From: Actinomycetota bacterium
GTDB taxonomy: Bacteria; Actinomycetota; Acidimicrobiia; Acidimicrobiales; JAJPHE01
Direction of reading: 5' to 3'
DNA length: 42,681 nt
Assembly: GCA_027315345.1 (NCBI GenBank)
Contig: DAHUYE010000006.1
Span: 1-42,681, forward strand
Within the stretch, counting starts at the first letter, position 1. Each line of letters opens with the position of its first letter. The notes below the pieces were generated by a model. That model saw nothing but the letters and a program-made list of their open reading frames with translations, did no database searches and was not told where the DNA came from. Shown here piece after piece: positions 16,195 to 24,016 of the stretch. Position numbers and translations under genes: made by a program.

Positions 16195-18105
16195 GTGGCC
16201 GAGAAACTGTACGAAGACGAGTGGCGGGCGGAAAGGACAGTCATGGAGCTGAGGTCCCTCGGTCAGGCCCGGGTTCTGGCCAGCGCCGCCGCCGACGTGG
16301 GTATGACCCGAGAGCGCGTCCGCCGAAGGCGACTTCGCCGTCTGGCCATGTTCCTCACTCCCCTGACCCTGTGGTTGATGGTGCGGGCGGCCATGAACCC
16401 GACGTCGGGGCTGAGCCTGCCCCATGTTCCCGCCGGGGCCGGTCCCTACCTGCCCGCCTTTTTCTTGGTGGTGCTGCTGGGGGCGGCCATGATCGTGCCC
16501 CTGGCCGGGGCGGGGCGCTCTCCCCACGTGCTGTACCGGCCGGCCGAGATCGACACCCGCTTCGGCGACGTGCGGGGGGCCGAGGTGGTGCTGGAGGAGG
16601 TGGTCAAGTCCCTCAATCTGTTCCTGGCCCACCAGACCTTCGCCGACCGCATGGGCGGAACGCCCCGTCGCGCCATTCTCTTCGAGGGCCCGCCCGGCAC
16701 CGGTAAGACCTTCATGGCCAAGGCCATGGCGGCCGAGGCCGGCGTCCCCTTCCTCTTCGTCTCGTCTTCCGCCTTCCAGTCCATGTACTACGGCCAGACC
16801 AACCGGAAGATCCGCTCGTACTTCAAGGCCCTGCGCCGTTACGCCCGGCGGGAGGGCGGCGCCATCGGCTTCATCGTGGAGATCGATGCCATCGGCGCCA
16901 CCCGGGCCGGACTGGGCAACGGCGGGGGGCGCGAAGGCGTGGCCGGCGTGGTCAACGAGCTGCTGGTCCAGCTGCAGTCCTTCGATCATCCCAGCGGGGC
17001 GGCCCGGGTCCGGGGCTGGATGATCGACTGGATCAACTCCTGGCTGCCGGCCCAGCGCCAGCTGCACAAGTCGGCCTCGGCCCCGGCCAACGTGCTGGTC
17101 ATCGGAGCCACCAACCGGGCCGCCGATCTGGATCCGGCCCTGCTGCGCCCGGGCCGCTTCGATCGGGCCGTGTTCTTCGACTTGCCCTCCCGGGCCGGCC
17201 GGCGGGACATCATCGACTACTACCTGGCCCGCAAGGCCCACGACGCCGACCTGGACGATCCGGCCCGGCGCGACACGCTGGCGGCCATCACCTTCGGCTA
17301 TTCCCCGGCCATGATCGAGCACCTGCTGGACGAGGCGCTGGTATGGGCCCTGCGCCGGGGCGCCGAGCGGCTGTCCTGGACCGACCTGCAGCAGGCCAAG
17401 ATGACCGAGGAGATCGGCCTGCCCCAACCGGTCGAGTACACCGAGTCGGAGCGGCGCACCATCGCCACCCACGAGTCCGGCCACGCCACGGTGGCCTGGC
17501 TGGTGGGCCGGGGCCGCAAGCTCGATGTCCTGTCCATCATCAAGCGCAAGGAGGCGCTCGGGCTGCTGGCCCACTCCGAGGAGGAGGAGCGCTTCACCCG
17601 GACCCGGTCGGAGATGGACGCCCTGGTCCAGATCGCCTTCGGCGGGCTGGTGGCCGAGGAGCTGTTCTTCGGGGAGCACAGTTCGGGAGTGGCCGGGGAT
17701 CTCCAGGCCGCCACCACGGCCGTGTGCCAGATGGTCGGCAGCCTGGGTATGGGCCGTTCGCTGGTCTCGGCCGAGGCTCTCTCCGGGCCGGGTGGCTCCA
17801 ACGTGGTGGCCAAAGTCCTCTCCACCGACTCCGGCCGGGAGGAGGTCGAGGAGTGCCTGGCTCAGGCCCGGGCCCGCGTCCACCGCATGCTGGAGGACCA
17901 CCGCCACGTGATCGAAGCCCTCCGCGACGCTCTGCTCGAACGCGACGAACTGATCGGGGAGGACATCCTGGAGGTCATCCAGCAGGCTGCCGCCGGGCCC
18001 TCAGCCCAGGCCGGGGCCGCCGGCGCCGGTTCAGTCGACGCCCAGGGCGTCGAGCAGGAAGGCCAGGACGAAGGCCTCGTCCCGCCAGGCGTCATACCGG
18101 CCTGA
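16195..18105 (+). CDS. Divergent FtsH-like membrane AAA+ metalloprotease
   Basis: 636 residues. Two N-terminal membrane segments (about 50-67 and 85-104) frame a short loop. An AAA+ domain follows with Walker A GPPGTGKTF (about 166) and SRH ATNRAADLDPALLRPGRFDR, then an M41 peptidase domain with HESGH (about 425) and a third-ligand Asp in VAGDLQAA (about 502). In place of the FtsH Walker B FIDEID it has FIVEIDAIG: Val at the Mg-coordinating Asp, Glu kept. About 45 extra residues, including WMIDWINSWLPAQ, separate Walker B from the SRH. The membrane loop is much shorter than in true FtsH. ATG 16243, behind GAAAGGA, is a good alternative start. The last 75 bases overlap the convergent peptidase gene. 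Confidence 0.85.
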   Translation: MAEKLYEDEWRAERTVMELRSLGQARVLASAAADVGMTRERVRRRRLRRLAMFLTPLTLWLMVRAAMNPTSGLSLPHVPAGAGPYLPAFFLVVLLGAAMIVPLAGAGRSPHVLYRPAEIDTRFGDVRGAEVVLEEVVKSLNLFLAHQTFADRMGGTPRRAILFEGPPGTGKTFMAKAMAAEAGVPFLFVSSSAFQSMYYGQTNRKIRSYFKALRRYARREGGAIGFIVEIDAIGATRAGLGNGGGREGVAGVVNELLVQLQSFDHPSGAARVRGWMIDWINSWLPAQRQLHKSASAPANVLVIGATNRAADLDPALLRPGRFDRAVFFDLPSRAGRRDIIDYYLARKAHDADLDDPARRDTLAAITFGYSPAMIEHLLDEALVWALRRGAERLSWTDLQQAKMTEEIGLPQPVEYTESERRTIATHESGHATVAWLVGRGRKLDVLSIIKRKEALGLLAHSEEEERFTRTRSEMDALVQIAFGGLVAEELFFGEHSSGVAGDLQAATTAVCQMVGSLGMGRSLVSAEALSGPGGSNVVAKVLSTDSGREEVEECLAQARARVHRMLEDHRHVIEALRDALLERDELIGEDILEVIQQAAAGPSAQAGAAGAGSVDAQGVEQEGQDEGLVPPGVIPA

Positions 18106-20184
18106 CGGGCCCTGGTGGCCGGCGCCCATCTCGGTCTTGAGCAGTACCGGCCCGGTGCCGGTCGAGCGGTGCCGGAGGCGCTGCACCCACTTGGCCGGCT
18201 CCCAGTAGCTGACCCGGGGGTCGTTGAGCCCGGCGGTGGCCAGGATGGCCGGGTAGGCCTGCTCGGAGACGTTGTCGAAGGGGGAGTAGGAGGCCATGTA
18301 GTCGTAGACCTCGGGGTCCTCCACCGGATTGCCCCATTCCTCCCACTCCATGACGGTCAGGGGCAGGTCCTCGTCCAGGATGGTCGTGAGGCAGTCGACG
18401 AAGGGCACCTCGGCCACGATGGCGCCGAAGAGTTCCGGGGCCTGGTTGGCCACCGCCCCCATCAACATCCCCCCGGCGCTTCCGCCCCGGGCGGCCAGCC
18501 GGCCGGGGGAGGTCCAGCCCTCCTCGATGAGCATGCGGGCCACATCGACGAAGTCGTTGAAGGTGTTGCGCTTGCGCAGCATCTTGCCGTCCTCGTACCA
18601 GTGCCGGCCCATCTCCCCGCCGCCCCGCACATGGGCGATGGCGAAGACGAAGCCCCTCTCCAGCAGGGACAGACGGGCCACGCCGAAGGTCGGGTCGATG
18701 CTGTGTTCGTAGGAGCCGTAGCCGTACAGCAGGCAGGGGGCGCGGCCGTCCCTTGAGAGCCCGGCCGGGTAGACGACCGAGACCGGGACCCGGGTCCCGT
18801 CCCGGGCCGTGGCCCACAGGCGCTCGGTCCGGTAGCGGGACGGGTCGTAGCCGCCCAGCACGGGCTGCTGTTTGAGCAGGCGGCGCCGGCCGGTGGACAT
18901 CTCGTAGTCGAACACGGAACTGGGGGTGACCAGGGAGGTGAAGCCGAAGCGCAGGATCCCCTCGGAGTACTCCGGGTTGCCCGCGCCCCAGACGCTGCCG
19001 ACCTCCTCGGGCAGCTCCACCGTGACCGCCTCGGAGTCCCGTCCCCCGGACCCCCCCGGGCTCGGCATGACCCGCATCCGCTCCAGGCCCCCGGCCCGTT
19101 CGTACAGCACGACCCAGTCGGCGAAGACCTCGACTCCGTCCAGCTTGACGTCGGGCCGGCCCGGGACCAGCTCGCTCCACCGGGCCCGCCCGGGCTCGGC
19201 CGCCGGGGCCTCCATCAGCCGGAAGTTCTCGGCTTCATCGTTGGTGAGGATCAGAAGGCGGCCGTTCTGGTGGTCCACTCCGTACTCGACGCCGTGGCGG
19301 CGGGCCTCGACCAGACGCCAGTCCCCCTCGGGGTCGGCGGCGTCGAGGATCCTGGCCTCGGTGGTGACCTTGCTGGCCACTTCGCAGATGAGGAGGGCCC
19401 CGTCCTTGGTCCGGTCCACGCCCAGGAAGAAGTGCTCGTCCCCCTCGGTCATGACCAGGACGTCCTCGGAGGCGTCCGTGCCCAGCCGGTGGCGCCAGAG
19501 CTGGTAGGGACGCATTGACTCATCCGGGCGGGTGTAGAAGACGGTGGCGTTGTCCGAGGCCCAGGCCAGGCCGTAGTAGGTGCCCTCCACCATGCCGGCC
19601 AGGTCCTGTCTCGACTCGAGGTCCCGGAAGCGGAGGGTGAAACGCTCGGAGCCGTCGGTGTCGGTGGAGTAGGCCAGCCACCGGGAGTCGGGGCTGACCT
19701 CGAAGCCGCCCAAGGCGAAGTAGTCGTGGCCCTCGGCCAGGGCGTTCTGATCGAGCAGGACGGTCTCGGCCCCCTCCAGGCCGGCGGCGTCGGCGGGCCG
19801 GTCCTCCAGCGCCCCTCCCGGTCCGGCCCCGACCGGCTTACGGCAGGAGATGGGGTACTGGAGACCCTCCACTGTGCGGCTGTAATACCACCAGCCGTCC
19901 CGGCGGGTCGGCACGGTCAGGTCCGTCTCCTGGATGCGGCCGACTATCTCCCGGTAGAGCTGTTCCCGGCGCTCCTGGAGATGGGCGGTGGCGGCGGCGG
20001 TGTGACGGTTCTCGGCCTCCAGCAGGGCGATCACTTCCGGGTCCTCGCGCTCCCGCAGCCAGTACCACTCGTCAACGCGCTCCCGGCCGTGGTGGCGCAG
20101 CACTTCGGGGCGCTCCGGAGCCCGGGGGGCGTCGAGTACCTCCGGGGCGGCGGTGTCCCCGGTGTCGGTGTCGGGCCGCGTCAC
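18031..20184 (-). CDS. ptrB: Oligopeptidase B-like S9 serine peptidase
   Basis: 717 residues, the usual length of oligopeptidase B, a cytoplasmic prolyl-oligopeptidase-family enzyme that cuts peptides after basic residues. An N-terminal beta-propeller (WYWLREREDPEVIALLEAEN onwards, about 40-430) is followed by the catalytic alpha/beta hydrolase domain. Seen: HVRGGGEMGRHWYEDGK, nucleophile RGGSAGGMLMGAVAN (Ser), acid ATAGLNDPRVSYWEP (Asp) and base EMGAGHQGPSGRYDAW (His). The GTG start lies five bases downstream of the ABC transporter stop, so it may share that operon. Its 3' end overlaps the convergent FtsH-like gene by 75 bases. Confidence 0.9.
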   Translation of the reverse strand: MTRPDTDTGDTAAPEVLDAPRAPERPEVLRHHGRERVDEWYWLREREDPEVIALLEAENRHTAAATAHLQERREQLYREIVGRIQETDLTVPTRRDGWWYYSRTVEGLQYPISCRKPVGAGPGGALEDRPADAAGLEGAETVLLDQNALAEGHDYFALGGFEVSPDSRWLAYSTDTDGSERFTLRFRDLESRQDLAGMVEGTYYGLAWASDNATVFYTRPDESMRPYQLWRHRLGTDASEDVLVMTEGDEHFFLGVDRTKDGALLICEVASKVTTEARILDAADPEGDWRLVEARRHGVEYGVDHQNGRLLILTNDEAENFRLMEAPAAEPGRARWSELVPGRPDVKLDGVEVFADWVVLYERAGGLERMRVMPSPGGSGGRDSEAVTVELPEEVGSVWGAGNPEYSEGILRFGFTSLVTPSSVFDYEMSTGRRRLLKQQPVLGGYDPSRYRTERLWATARDGTRVPVSVVYPAGLSRDGRAPCLLYGYGSYEHSIDPTFGVARLSLLERGFVFAIAHVRGGGEMGRHWYEDGKMLRKRNTFNDFVDVARMLIEEGWTSPGRLAARGGSAGGMLMGAVANQAPELFGAIVAEVPFVDCLTTILDEDLPLTVMEWEEWGNPVEDPEVYDYMASYSPFDNVSEQAYPAILATAGLNDPRVSYWEPAKWVQRLRHRSTGTGPVLLKTEMGAGHQGPSGRYDAWRDEAFVLAFLLDALGVD

Positions 20185-20188
20185 CCGG

Positions 20189-21991
20189 TCAGGCTACGGC
20201 GGCGGTGCCGCCGGCCCAGGAGGCGTAGAGGGCGGCGTAGCGGCCGCCCTGGGCCATCAGCTCATCGTGGGTGCCGAGCTCCAGCAGGCGCCCGGCGTCG
20301 ACCACTCCGACCCGGTCGGCCCGCTCGGCGGTGGAGAGGCGGTGGGCGATGACGATGACGGTCCGGCCCGACATGAGGGCGTTCATGGCCGCCTCCACCT
20401 CGTGCTCCGTGCCCGGGTCCAGGCTGGAGGTGGCCTCGTCCAGGATGAGGACGTCGGGGTTGGACAGAGCAGCCCGGGCCAGAGAGACCAGCTGGCGCTC
20501 TCCCGCCGACAGCCGGGAGCCCCGCTCCCGCACCTCGGTGTGCAGCCCATCGGGGAAGGCCTCGAAGCGCTCGAGGGAGCCGATGGTGAGCAGCGCCTCC
20601 CGTACCTCCTCATCGGTGGCTCCGTCCCGGCCCAGCCGGACGTTGTCCAGCACCGTGCCGTGGAACAAAAAGCCCTCCTGGGGCACCACTGCGATGCGCC
20701 GGCGCAGGGAGGAGAAGGTCACGTTGCGCAGGTCGGTGCCGCCGTAGGTCACCGAGCCGTCCACCGGGTCGTAGAAGCGGGCCATCAGCTTGGCCACCGT
20801 CGACTTGCCCGCTCCGGTGGGGCCCACCAGGGCGATGCGCTCCCCGAAGGGGATCTTGAGGTTGACCCCGGCCAGCACGGTCGGCGTCTCCCCAGGCCGG
20901 TAGGCGAAGGAGACGTCGTGTAGTTCGATATCAGCGCGGGCCGGCAGGTCCACCGCTCCCTGGCGCTCGGCCACCGCCGGGCGGGTGTCGAGGACGCCGT
21001 AGAGCTTGAGTAGGGCCGCCCCGGAGGACTGGAACAGGTTGAACAGCTGGCTGACCTGCTGGACCGGGTTGATCATGTAGGACAACAGCGTGATGAAGGT
21101 GATCACCGTGCCGACCTCTATCCACTTGGCGTGGACCATGAGGCCGCCCACTCCGGCCACCGCCGCCGTGCCGAACGACCCCGCGAACTCCAGGATGGGG
21201 AAGTAGCGGGCCGACAGCTTGACGGCCTCGACGTTGGCCTCGTATTGGGCCCGGTTGTGGCCCCGGAAGGTCTGGACCATCTGGTCCTCCCGGCCGAAGG
21301 CCTGGATGATCCGTACCCCGCTGATGGACTCCTGCAGGGTGGACAGAGTCTGGCTGATCCGGTCCCGGACCGACAGGTAGGCGACGTTGGACTTGCGCCG
21401 GAAGGTGATGCTGGAACGCACGATCCAGGGCAGCAGGGCGAGGGTGACCAGGAACAGCAGGGGCGAGAGGGTGACCATGATCACCACCACGGCGGCGAAG
21501 GTCAGCACGCTGCTCACGAAGATCAACAGGCCCTGCTGGACCAGCATCTCCAGGGCGTCGATGTCCTGGGTCATGCGGGATACCAGCCGGCCCGTCTGCT
21601 CGGTATCGAAGAAGGACATGGACAGACCCAGGATGTGGCGGAACACCCGGATGCGCAGGTCGCGGAGGAAGGACTCCCCGATGCGGTTGACGGAGATGAT
21701 CTGGGCCCGTTCGAAGATGCCCATCAGGGCCGCGGCGGCCAGATAGATGATGCTGCCGGTGGCCACCACGCTCATGGAGTGGTGGTAGCTCAGCCCGTCG
21801 TCGATCACGATGCCGAGGATGACCGGGCCGGCCACTTGGCAGGCCGTCCAGACGATGATGAGCCCGAGGGCGCGCAGCATGCCCCAGCGGTAGGCCCGCA
21901 TCATCCGTAGGGTCCGGCGCACCACGTGGGCGGCCTGGTCCCGGCCGAGACGCTCGTCCTCCTCCACGGCCATGTTCCCCCACCAGCCCAT
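20189..21991 (-). CDS. ABC exporter half-transporter, consensus Walker B but degenerate signature
   Basis: 600 residues: six-helix exporter membrane domain (about 35-320), then an ATPase domain. Walker A GPTGAGKST, Q-loop VVPQEGFLF, signature RLSAGERQL instead of LSGGQ, Walker B LILDEATSSLD with the catalytic Glu, and H-loop IAHRLST. Together with the upstream half-transporter this gives one competent and one degenerate ATP site, as in heterodimeric exporters of the TM287/288 and BmrCD kind. Substrate unknown; multidrug or lipid export is typical. The start overlaps the upstream stop by one base (TGATG), which supports a 1:1 complex. Confidence 0.92.
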   Translation of the reverse strand: MGWWGNMAVEEDERLGRDQAAHVVRRTLRMMRAYRWGMLRALGLIIVWTACQVAGPVILGIVIDDGLSYHHSMSVVATGSIIYLAAAALMGIFERAQIISVNRIGESFLRDLRIRVFRHILGLSMSFFDTEQTGRLVSRMTQDIDALEMLVQQGLLIFVSSVLTFAAVVVIMVTLSPLLFLVTLALLPWIVRSSITFRRKSNVAYLSVRDRISQTLSTLQESISGVRIIQAFGREDQMVQTFRGHNRAQYEANVEAVKLSARYFPILEFAGSFGTAAVAGVGGLMVHAKWIEVGTVITFITLLSYMINPVQQVSQLFNLFQSSGAALLKLYGVLDTRPAVAERQGAVDLPARADIELHDVSFAYRPGETPTVLAGVNLKIPFGERIALVGPTGAGKSTVAKLMARFYDPVDGSVTYGGTDLRNVTFSSLRRRIAVVPQEGFLFHGTVLDNVRLGRDGATDEEVREALLTIGSLERFEAFPDGLHTEVRERGSRLSAGERQLVSLARAALSNPDVLILDEATSSLDPGTEHEVEAAMNALMSGRTVIVIAHRLSTAERADRVGVVDAGRLLELGTHDELMAQGGRYAALYASWAGGTAAVA

Positions 21992-23871
21992 CAGGCATCC
22001 ACCTCCTCGGCCGCCCGGGCGGCCTCGAGGGCGGCGGCCTGGGCCAGCACCTCCTGGTAGCGGGGCTCGTGGGCCGACAGGCTTTCGTGGGTGCCCTCGG
22101 CCACGATGCGGCCTCCGTCGAGCAGGACCACCCTCTCGGCCAGGGCGATGGTCGCGGGTCGATGGGCGATGACGATGGTCGTGCGCCCCTCCATCACCGT
22201 CTGGAGGGCGGCGCGGATCTCGTGTTCCTTGGTCGCATCCACCGAGGAGGTGGCGTCGTCCAGGACCAGGACCCGGGGGTTGGCCAGGATGGCCCGAGCC
22301 AGGGCGATGCGCTGGCGCTGGCCGCCCGAGAGGGAGAAGCCCCGCTCTCCCAGCATGGTGTCGTAGCCCTCGTCCATGTTGAGTATGAAGTCATGGGCGC
22401 CGGCCAGCTTGGAGGCGTCCAGAATCTGCTTGGTGGTGGCCTCGGGATCGGCGAAGGCGATGTTGGCCGACACCGTGTCGGAGAAGAGGAAGGTCTCCTC
22501 GAAGACGATGGCCACCGAACGGCGCAGCTCCCGCAGCTTGATCTCCCGGATGTCCTTACCGTCGATGAGGATGCGGCCCCCGTCGGGGTCGTAGAAGCGG
22601 GGGAGGAGCCGGGCCACCGTGCTCTTTCCCGACCCGGTGGCGCCCACCAGGGCCACCGACTCCCCGGGGGCGATGGTGAGCTCGAAGTTGTCCAGGACCC
22701 GACGGCCGCCGTCCCCGTAGGAGAAGGTCAGCGCCTCGAAGTGGACCTCGCCCCGGCCTTTGGGCAGATGCCCGCTGCGGGGGGTGTCTTTGATGACCGG
22801 GGCGGCGTCGAGGATCTCCTTGACCCGCTGGGTGGAGGCCACCGCCCGCTGGGCCTGGGCCACGATCTGGCCGATCATCTGCAGGGGGGCGATGAGCAGG
22901 GCAACGTAGATGAAGAAGGCGGTCAGCTGGCCGACGGTCAACTCGTTGTGGAGGACCTGGTATCCGCCGTACCAGAGGACCAGGGCCAGGCTGACCATGG
23001 GAAGGACATCCAGGATGGGGGTGAAGAAGCCCCGCAGCCGGGCCAGCTCGATGATGCGGTCGAAGATCCGCCCGGCCTGGGAGGTCAGCTGGCGCAGCTG
23101 GATGCCCTCGGCGCCGAAGCCCTTGACGGCCCGGATGCCCGTCACCGTCTCCTCCACCACCGTGGACAGTCCGGACAGCTCCTGCTGCAGCTCCATGGAC
23201 ACGGGATGGATGGCGGTGGAGAACCGCTTGGCGCCCCAGTTGATGAAGGGCAGGGAGGCCAGGGCCACCAGGGCCAGAGTCGGGTCGATGAGCAGGAGGA
23301 CCACCGCGGTGACCGGGATCAGCAGCACGTTGGCCATGGTCATCGGGATCATCACCACCAGCTGGTTGATCTGCTGGAGGTCGGTGGCGGCCCGGGCCAT
23401 GAGCTGGCCGGTCTGGGACTGGTCGTGGAACCGGAAGTCGAGGCGCTGGAGGTTGGAGAACATGCCCTCCCGCATCTCGGTCTCGACCGAGTAGGCGACC
23501 CGGAAGGCGGAATAGCGGCGCAGGCCGGAGCAGGTGGCCGAGATCGCCCCCACCGCCCCGATGATGATGGCCCAGACGGCCAGGCTGTGCAGGTTGGAGT
23601 GGCGGATGCCGTGGTCGATGGCGATGCCGGTGAAGAGGGGTATGACCACCCGGCAGGCGGTCCAGGCCAAGCCGGCCGCCACGCCGGTGACCACGGCCCC
23701 CCGGTTGTGCATGGTCTCCTCGAAGAGGAGGCGCCAGGCGGCCCCGCGCACCGTCCGGTCCGGGATCAGATCCTCGGCCGCGGAGGCCTCGTTGGCCGGG
23801 TTTCGGCCCGCCGGGCCGGCCACGGGCGCGCCTGTGCCGCGGCGGGTCCTCGGGTCCTGAGTCTGCGTCAC
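21991..23871 (-). CDS. ABC exporter half-transporter, LSGGQ signature but degenerate catalytic site
   Basis: 626 residues: exporter membrane domain (about 50-345) and ATPase domain. Walker A GATGSGKST; Q-loop position IVFEETFLF has Glu instead of Gln; signature FSLSGGQRQR is canonical; Walker B VLVLDDATSSVD has Asp in place of the catalytic Glu; H-loop IAHRPAT. Its intact LSGGQ would complement the partner's intact Walker B. It is first in the operon with the partner and oligopeptidase B; the GTG start is preceded by GGGGGGACAGGTAGGAG. It is divergent from sufB with about 145 bases between. Transport substrate unknown. Confidence 0.92.
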   Translation of the reverse strand: MTQTQDPRTRRGTGAPVAGPAGRNPANEASAAEDLIPDRTVRGAAWRLLFEETMHNRGAVVTGVAAGLAWTACRVVIPLFTGIAIDHGIRHSNLHSLAVWAIIIGAVGAISATCSGLRRYSAFRVAYSVETEMREGMFSNLQRLDFRFHDQSQTGQLMARAATDLQQINQLVVMIPMTMANVLLIPVTAVVLLLIDPTLALVALASLPFINWGAKRFSTAIHPVSMELQQELSGLSTVVEETVTGIRAVKGFGAEGIQLRQLTSQAGRIFDRIIELARLRGFFTPILDVLPMVSLALVLWYGGYQVLHNELTVGQLTAFFIYVALLIAPLQMIGQIVAQAQRAVASTQRVKEILDAAPVIKDTPRSGHLPKGRGEVHFEALTFSYGDGGRRVLDNFELTIAPGESVALVGATGSGKSTVARLLPRFYDPDGGRILIDGKDIREIKLRELRRSVAIVFEETFLFSDTVSANIAFADPEATTKQILDASKLAGAHDFILNMDEGYDTMLGERGFSLSGGQRQRIALARAILANPRVLVLDDATSSVDATKEHEIRAALQTVMEGRTTIVIAHRPATIALAERVVLLDGGRIVAEGTHESLSAHEPRYQEVLAQAAALEAARAAEEVDA

Positions 23872-23983
23872 GCTCCTACCTGTCCCCCCAGCGGGTTCGG
23901 CCGGTGGGACATCCTAGAGTAATTAGGGAGTCGAATGGTTTCGTTTAGTCAGCTACCTGGGCCGGGCGCCGCCTGGCCTTTGT

Positions 23984-24012
23984 TACTATCCAGATAGGAG
24001 AAATTCCCTATC
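23984..24012 (+). promoter_or_regulatory. sufB promoter region: -10-like TACTAT and overlapping inverted repeat
   Basis: TACTAT at 23984-23989 is a fair -10 element, with no good -35. Immediately after it, GATAGG (23993-23998) and CCTATC (24007-24012) form a 6-bp perfect inverted repeat with an 8-base spacer. It sits where transcription should start, so it could be a repressor site. Its core ATAGGAGAAA recurs upstream of the second sufC (35096-35105). Confidence 0.4.
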
Positions 24013-24016
24013 CGCA

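Noticed and set aside
14725-17907. Very long minus-strand open frame of about 1060 codons
   Set aside because: It lies opposite three clear plus-strand genes (hydrolase, flavin reductase, FtsH-like protein) and encodes His/Gly/Pro-rich nonsense typical of antisense GC-rich frames.
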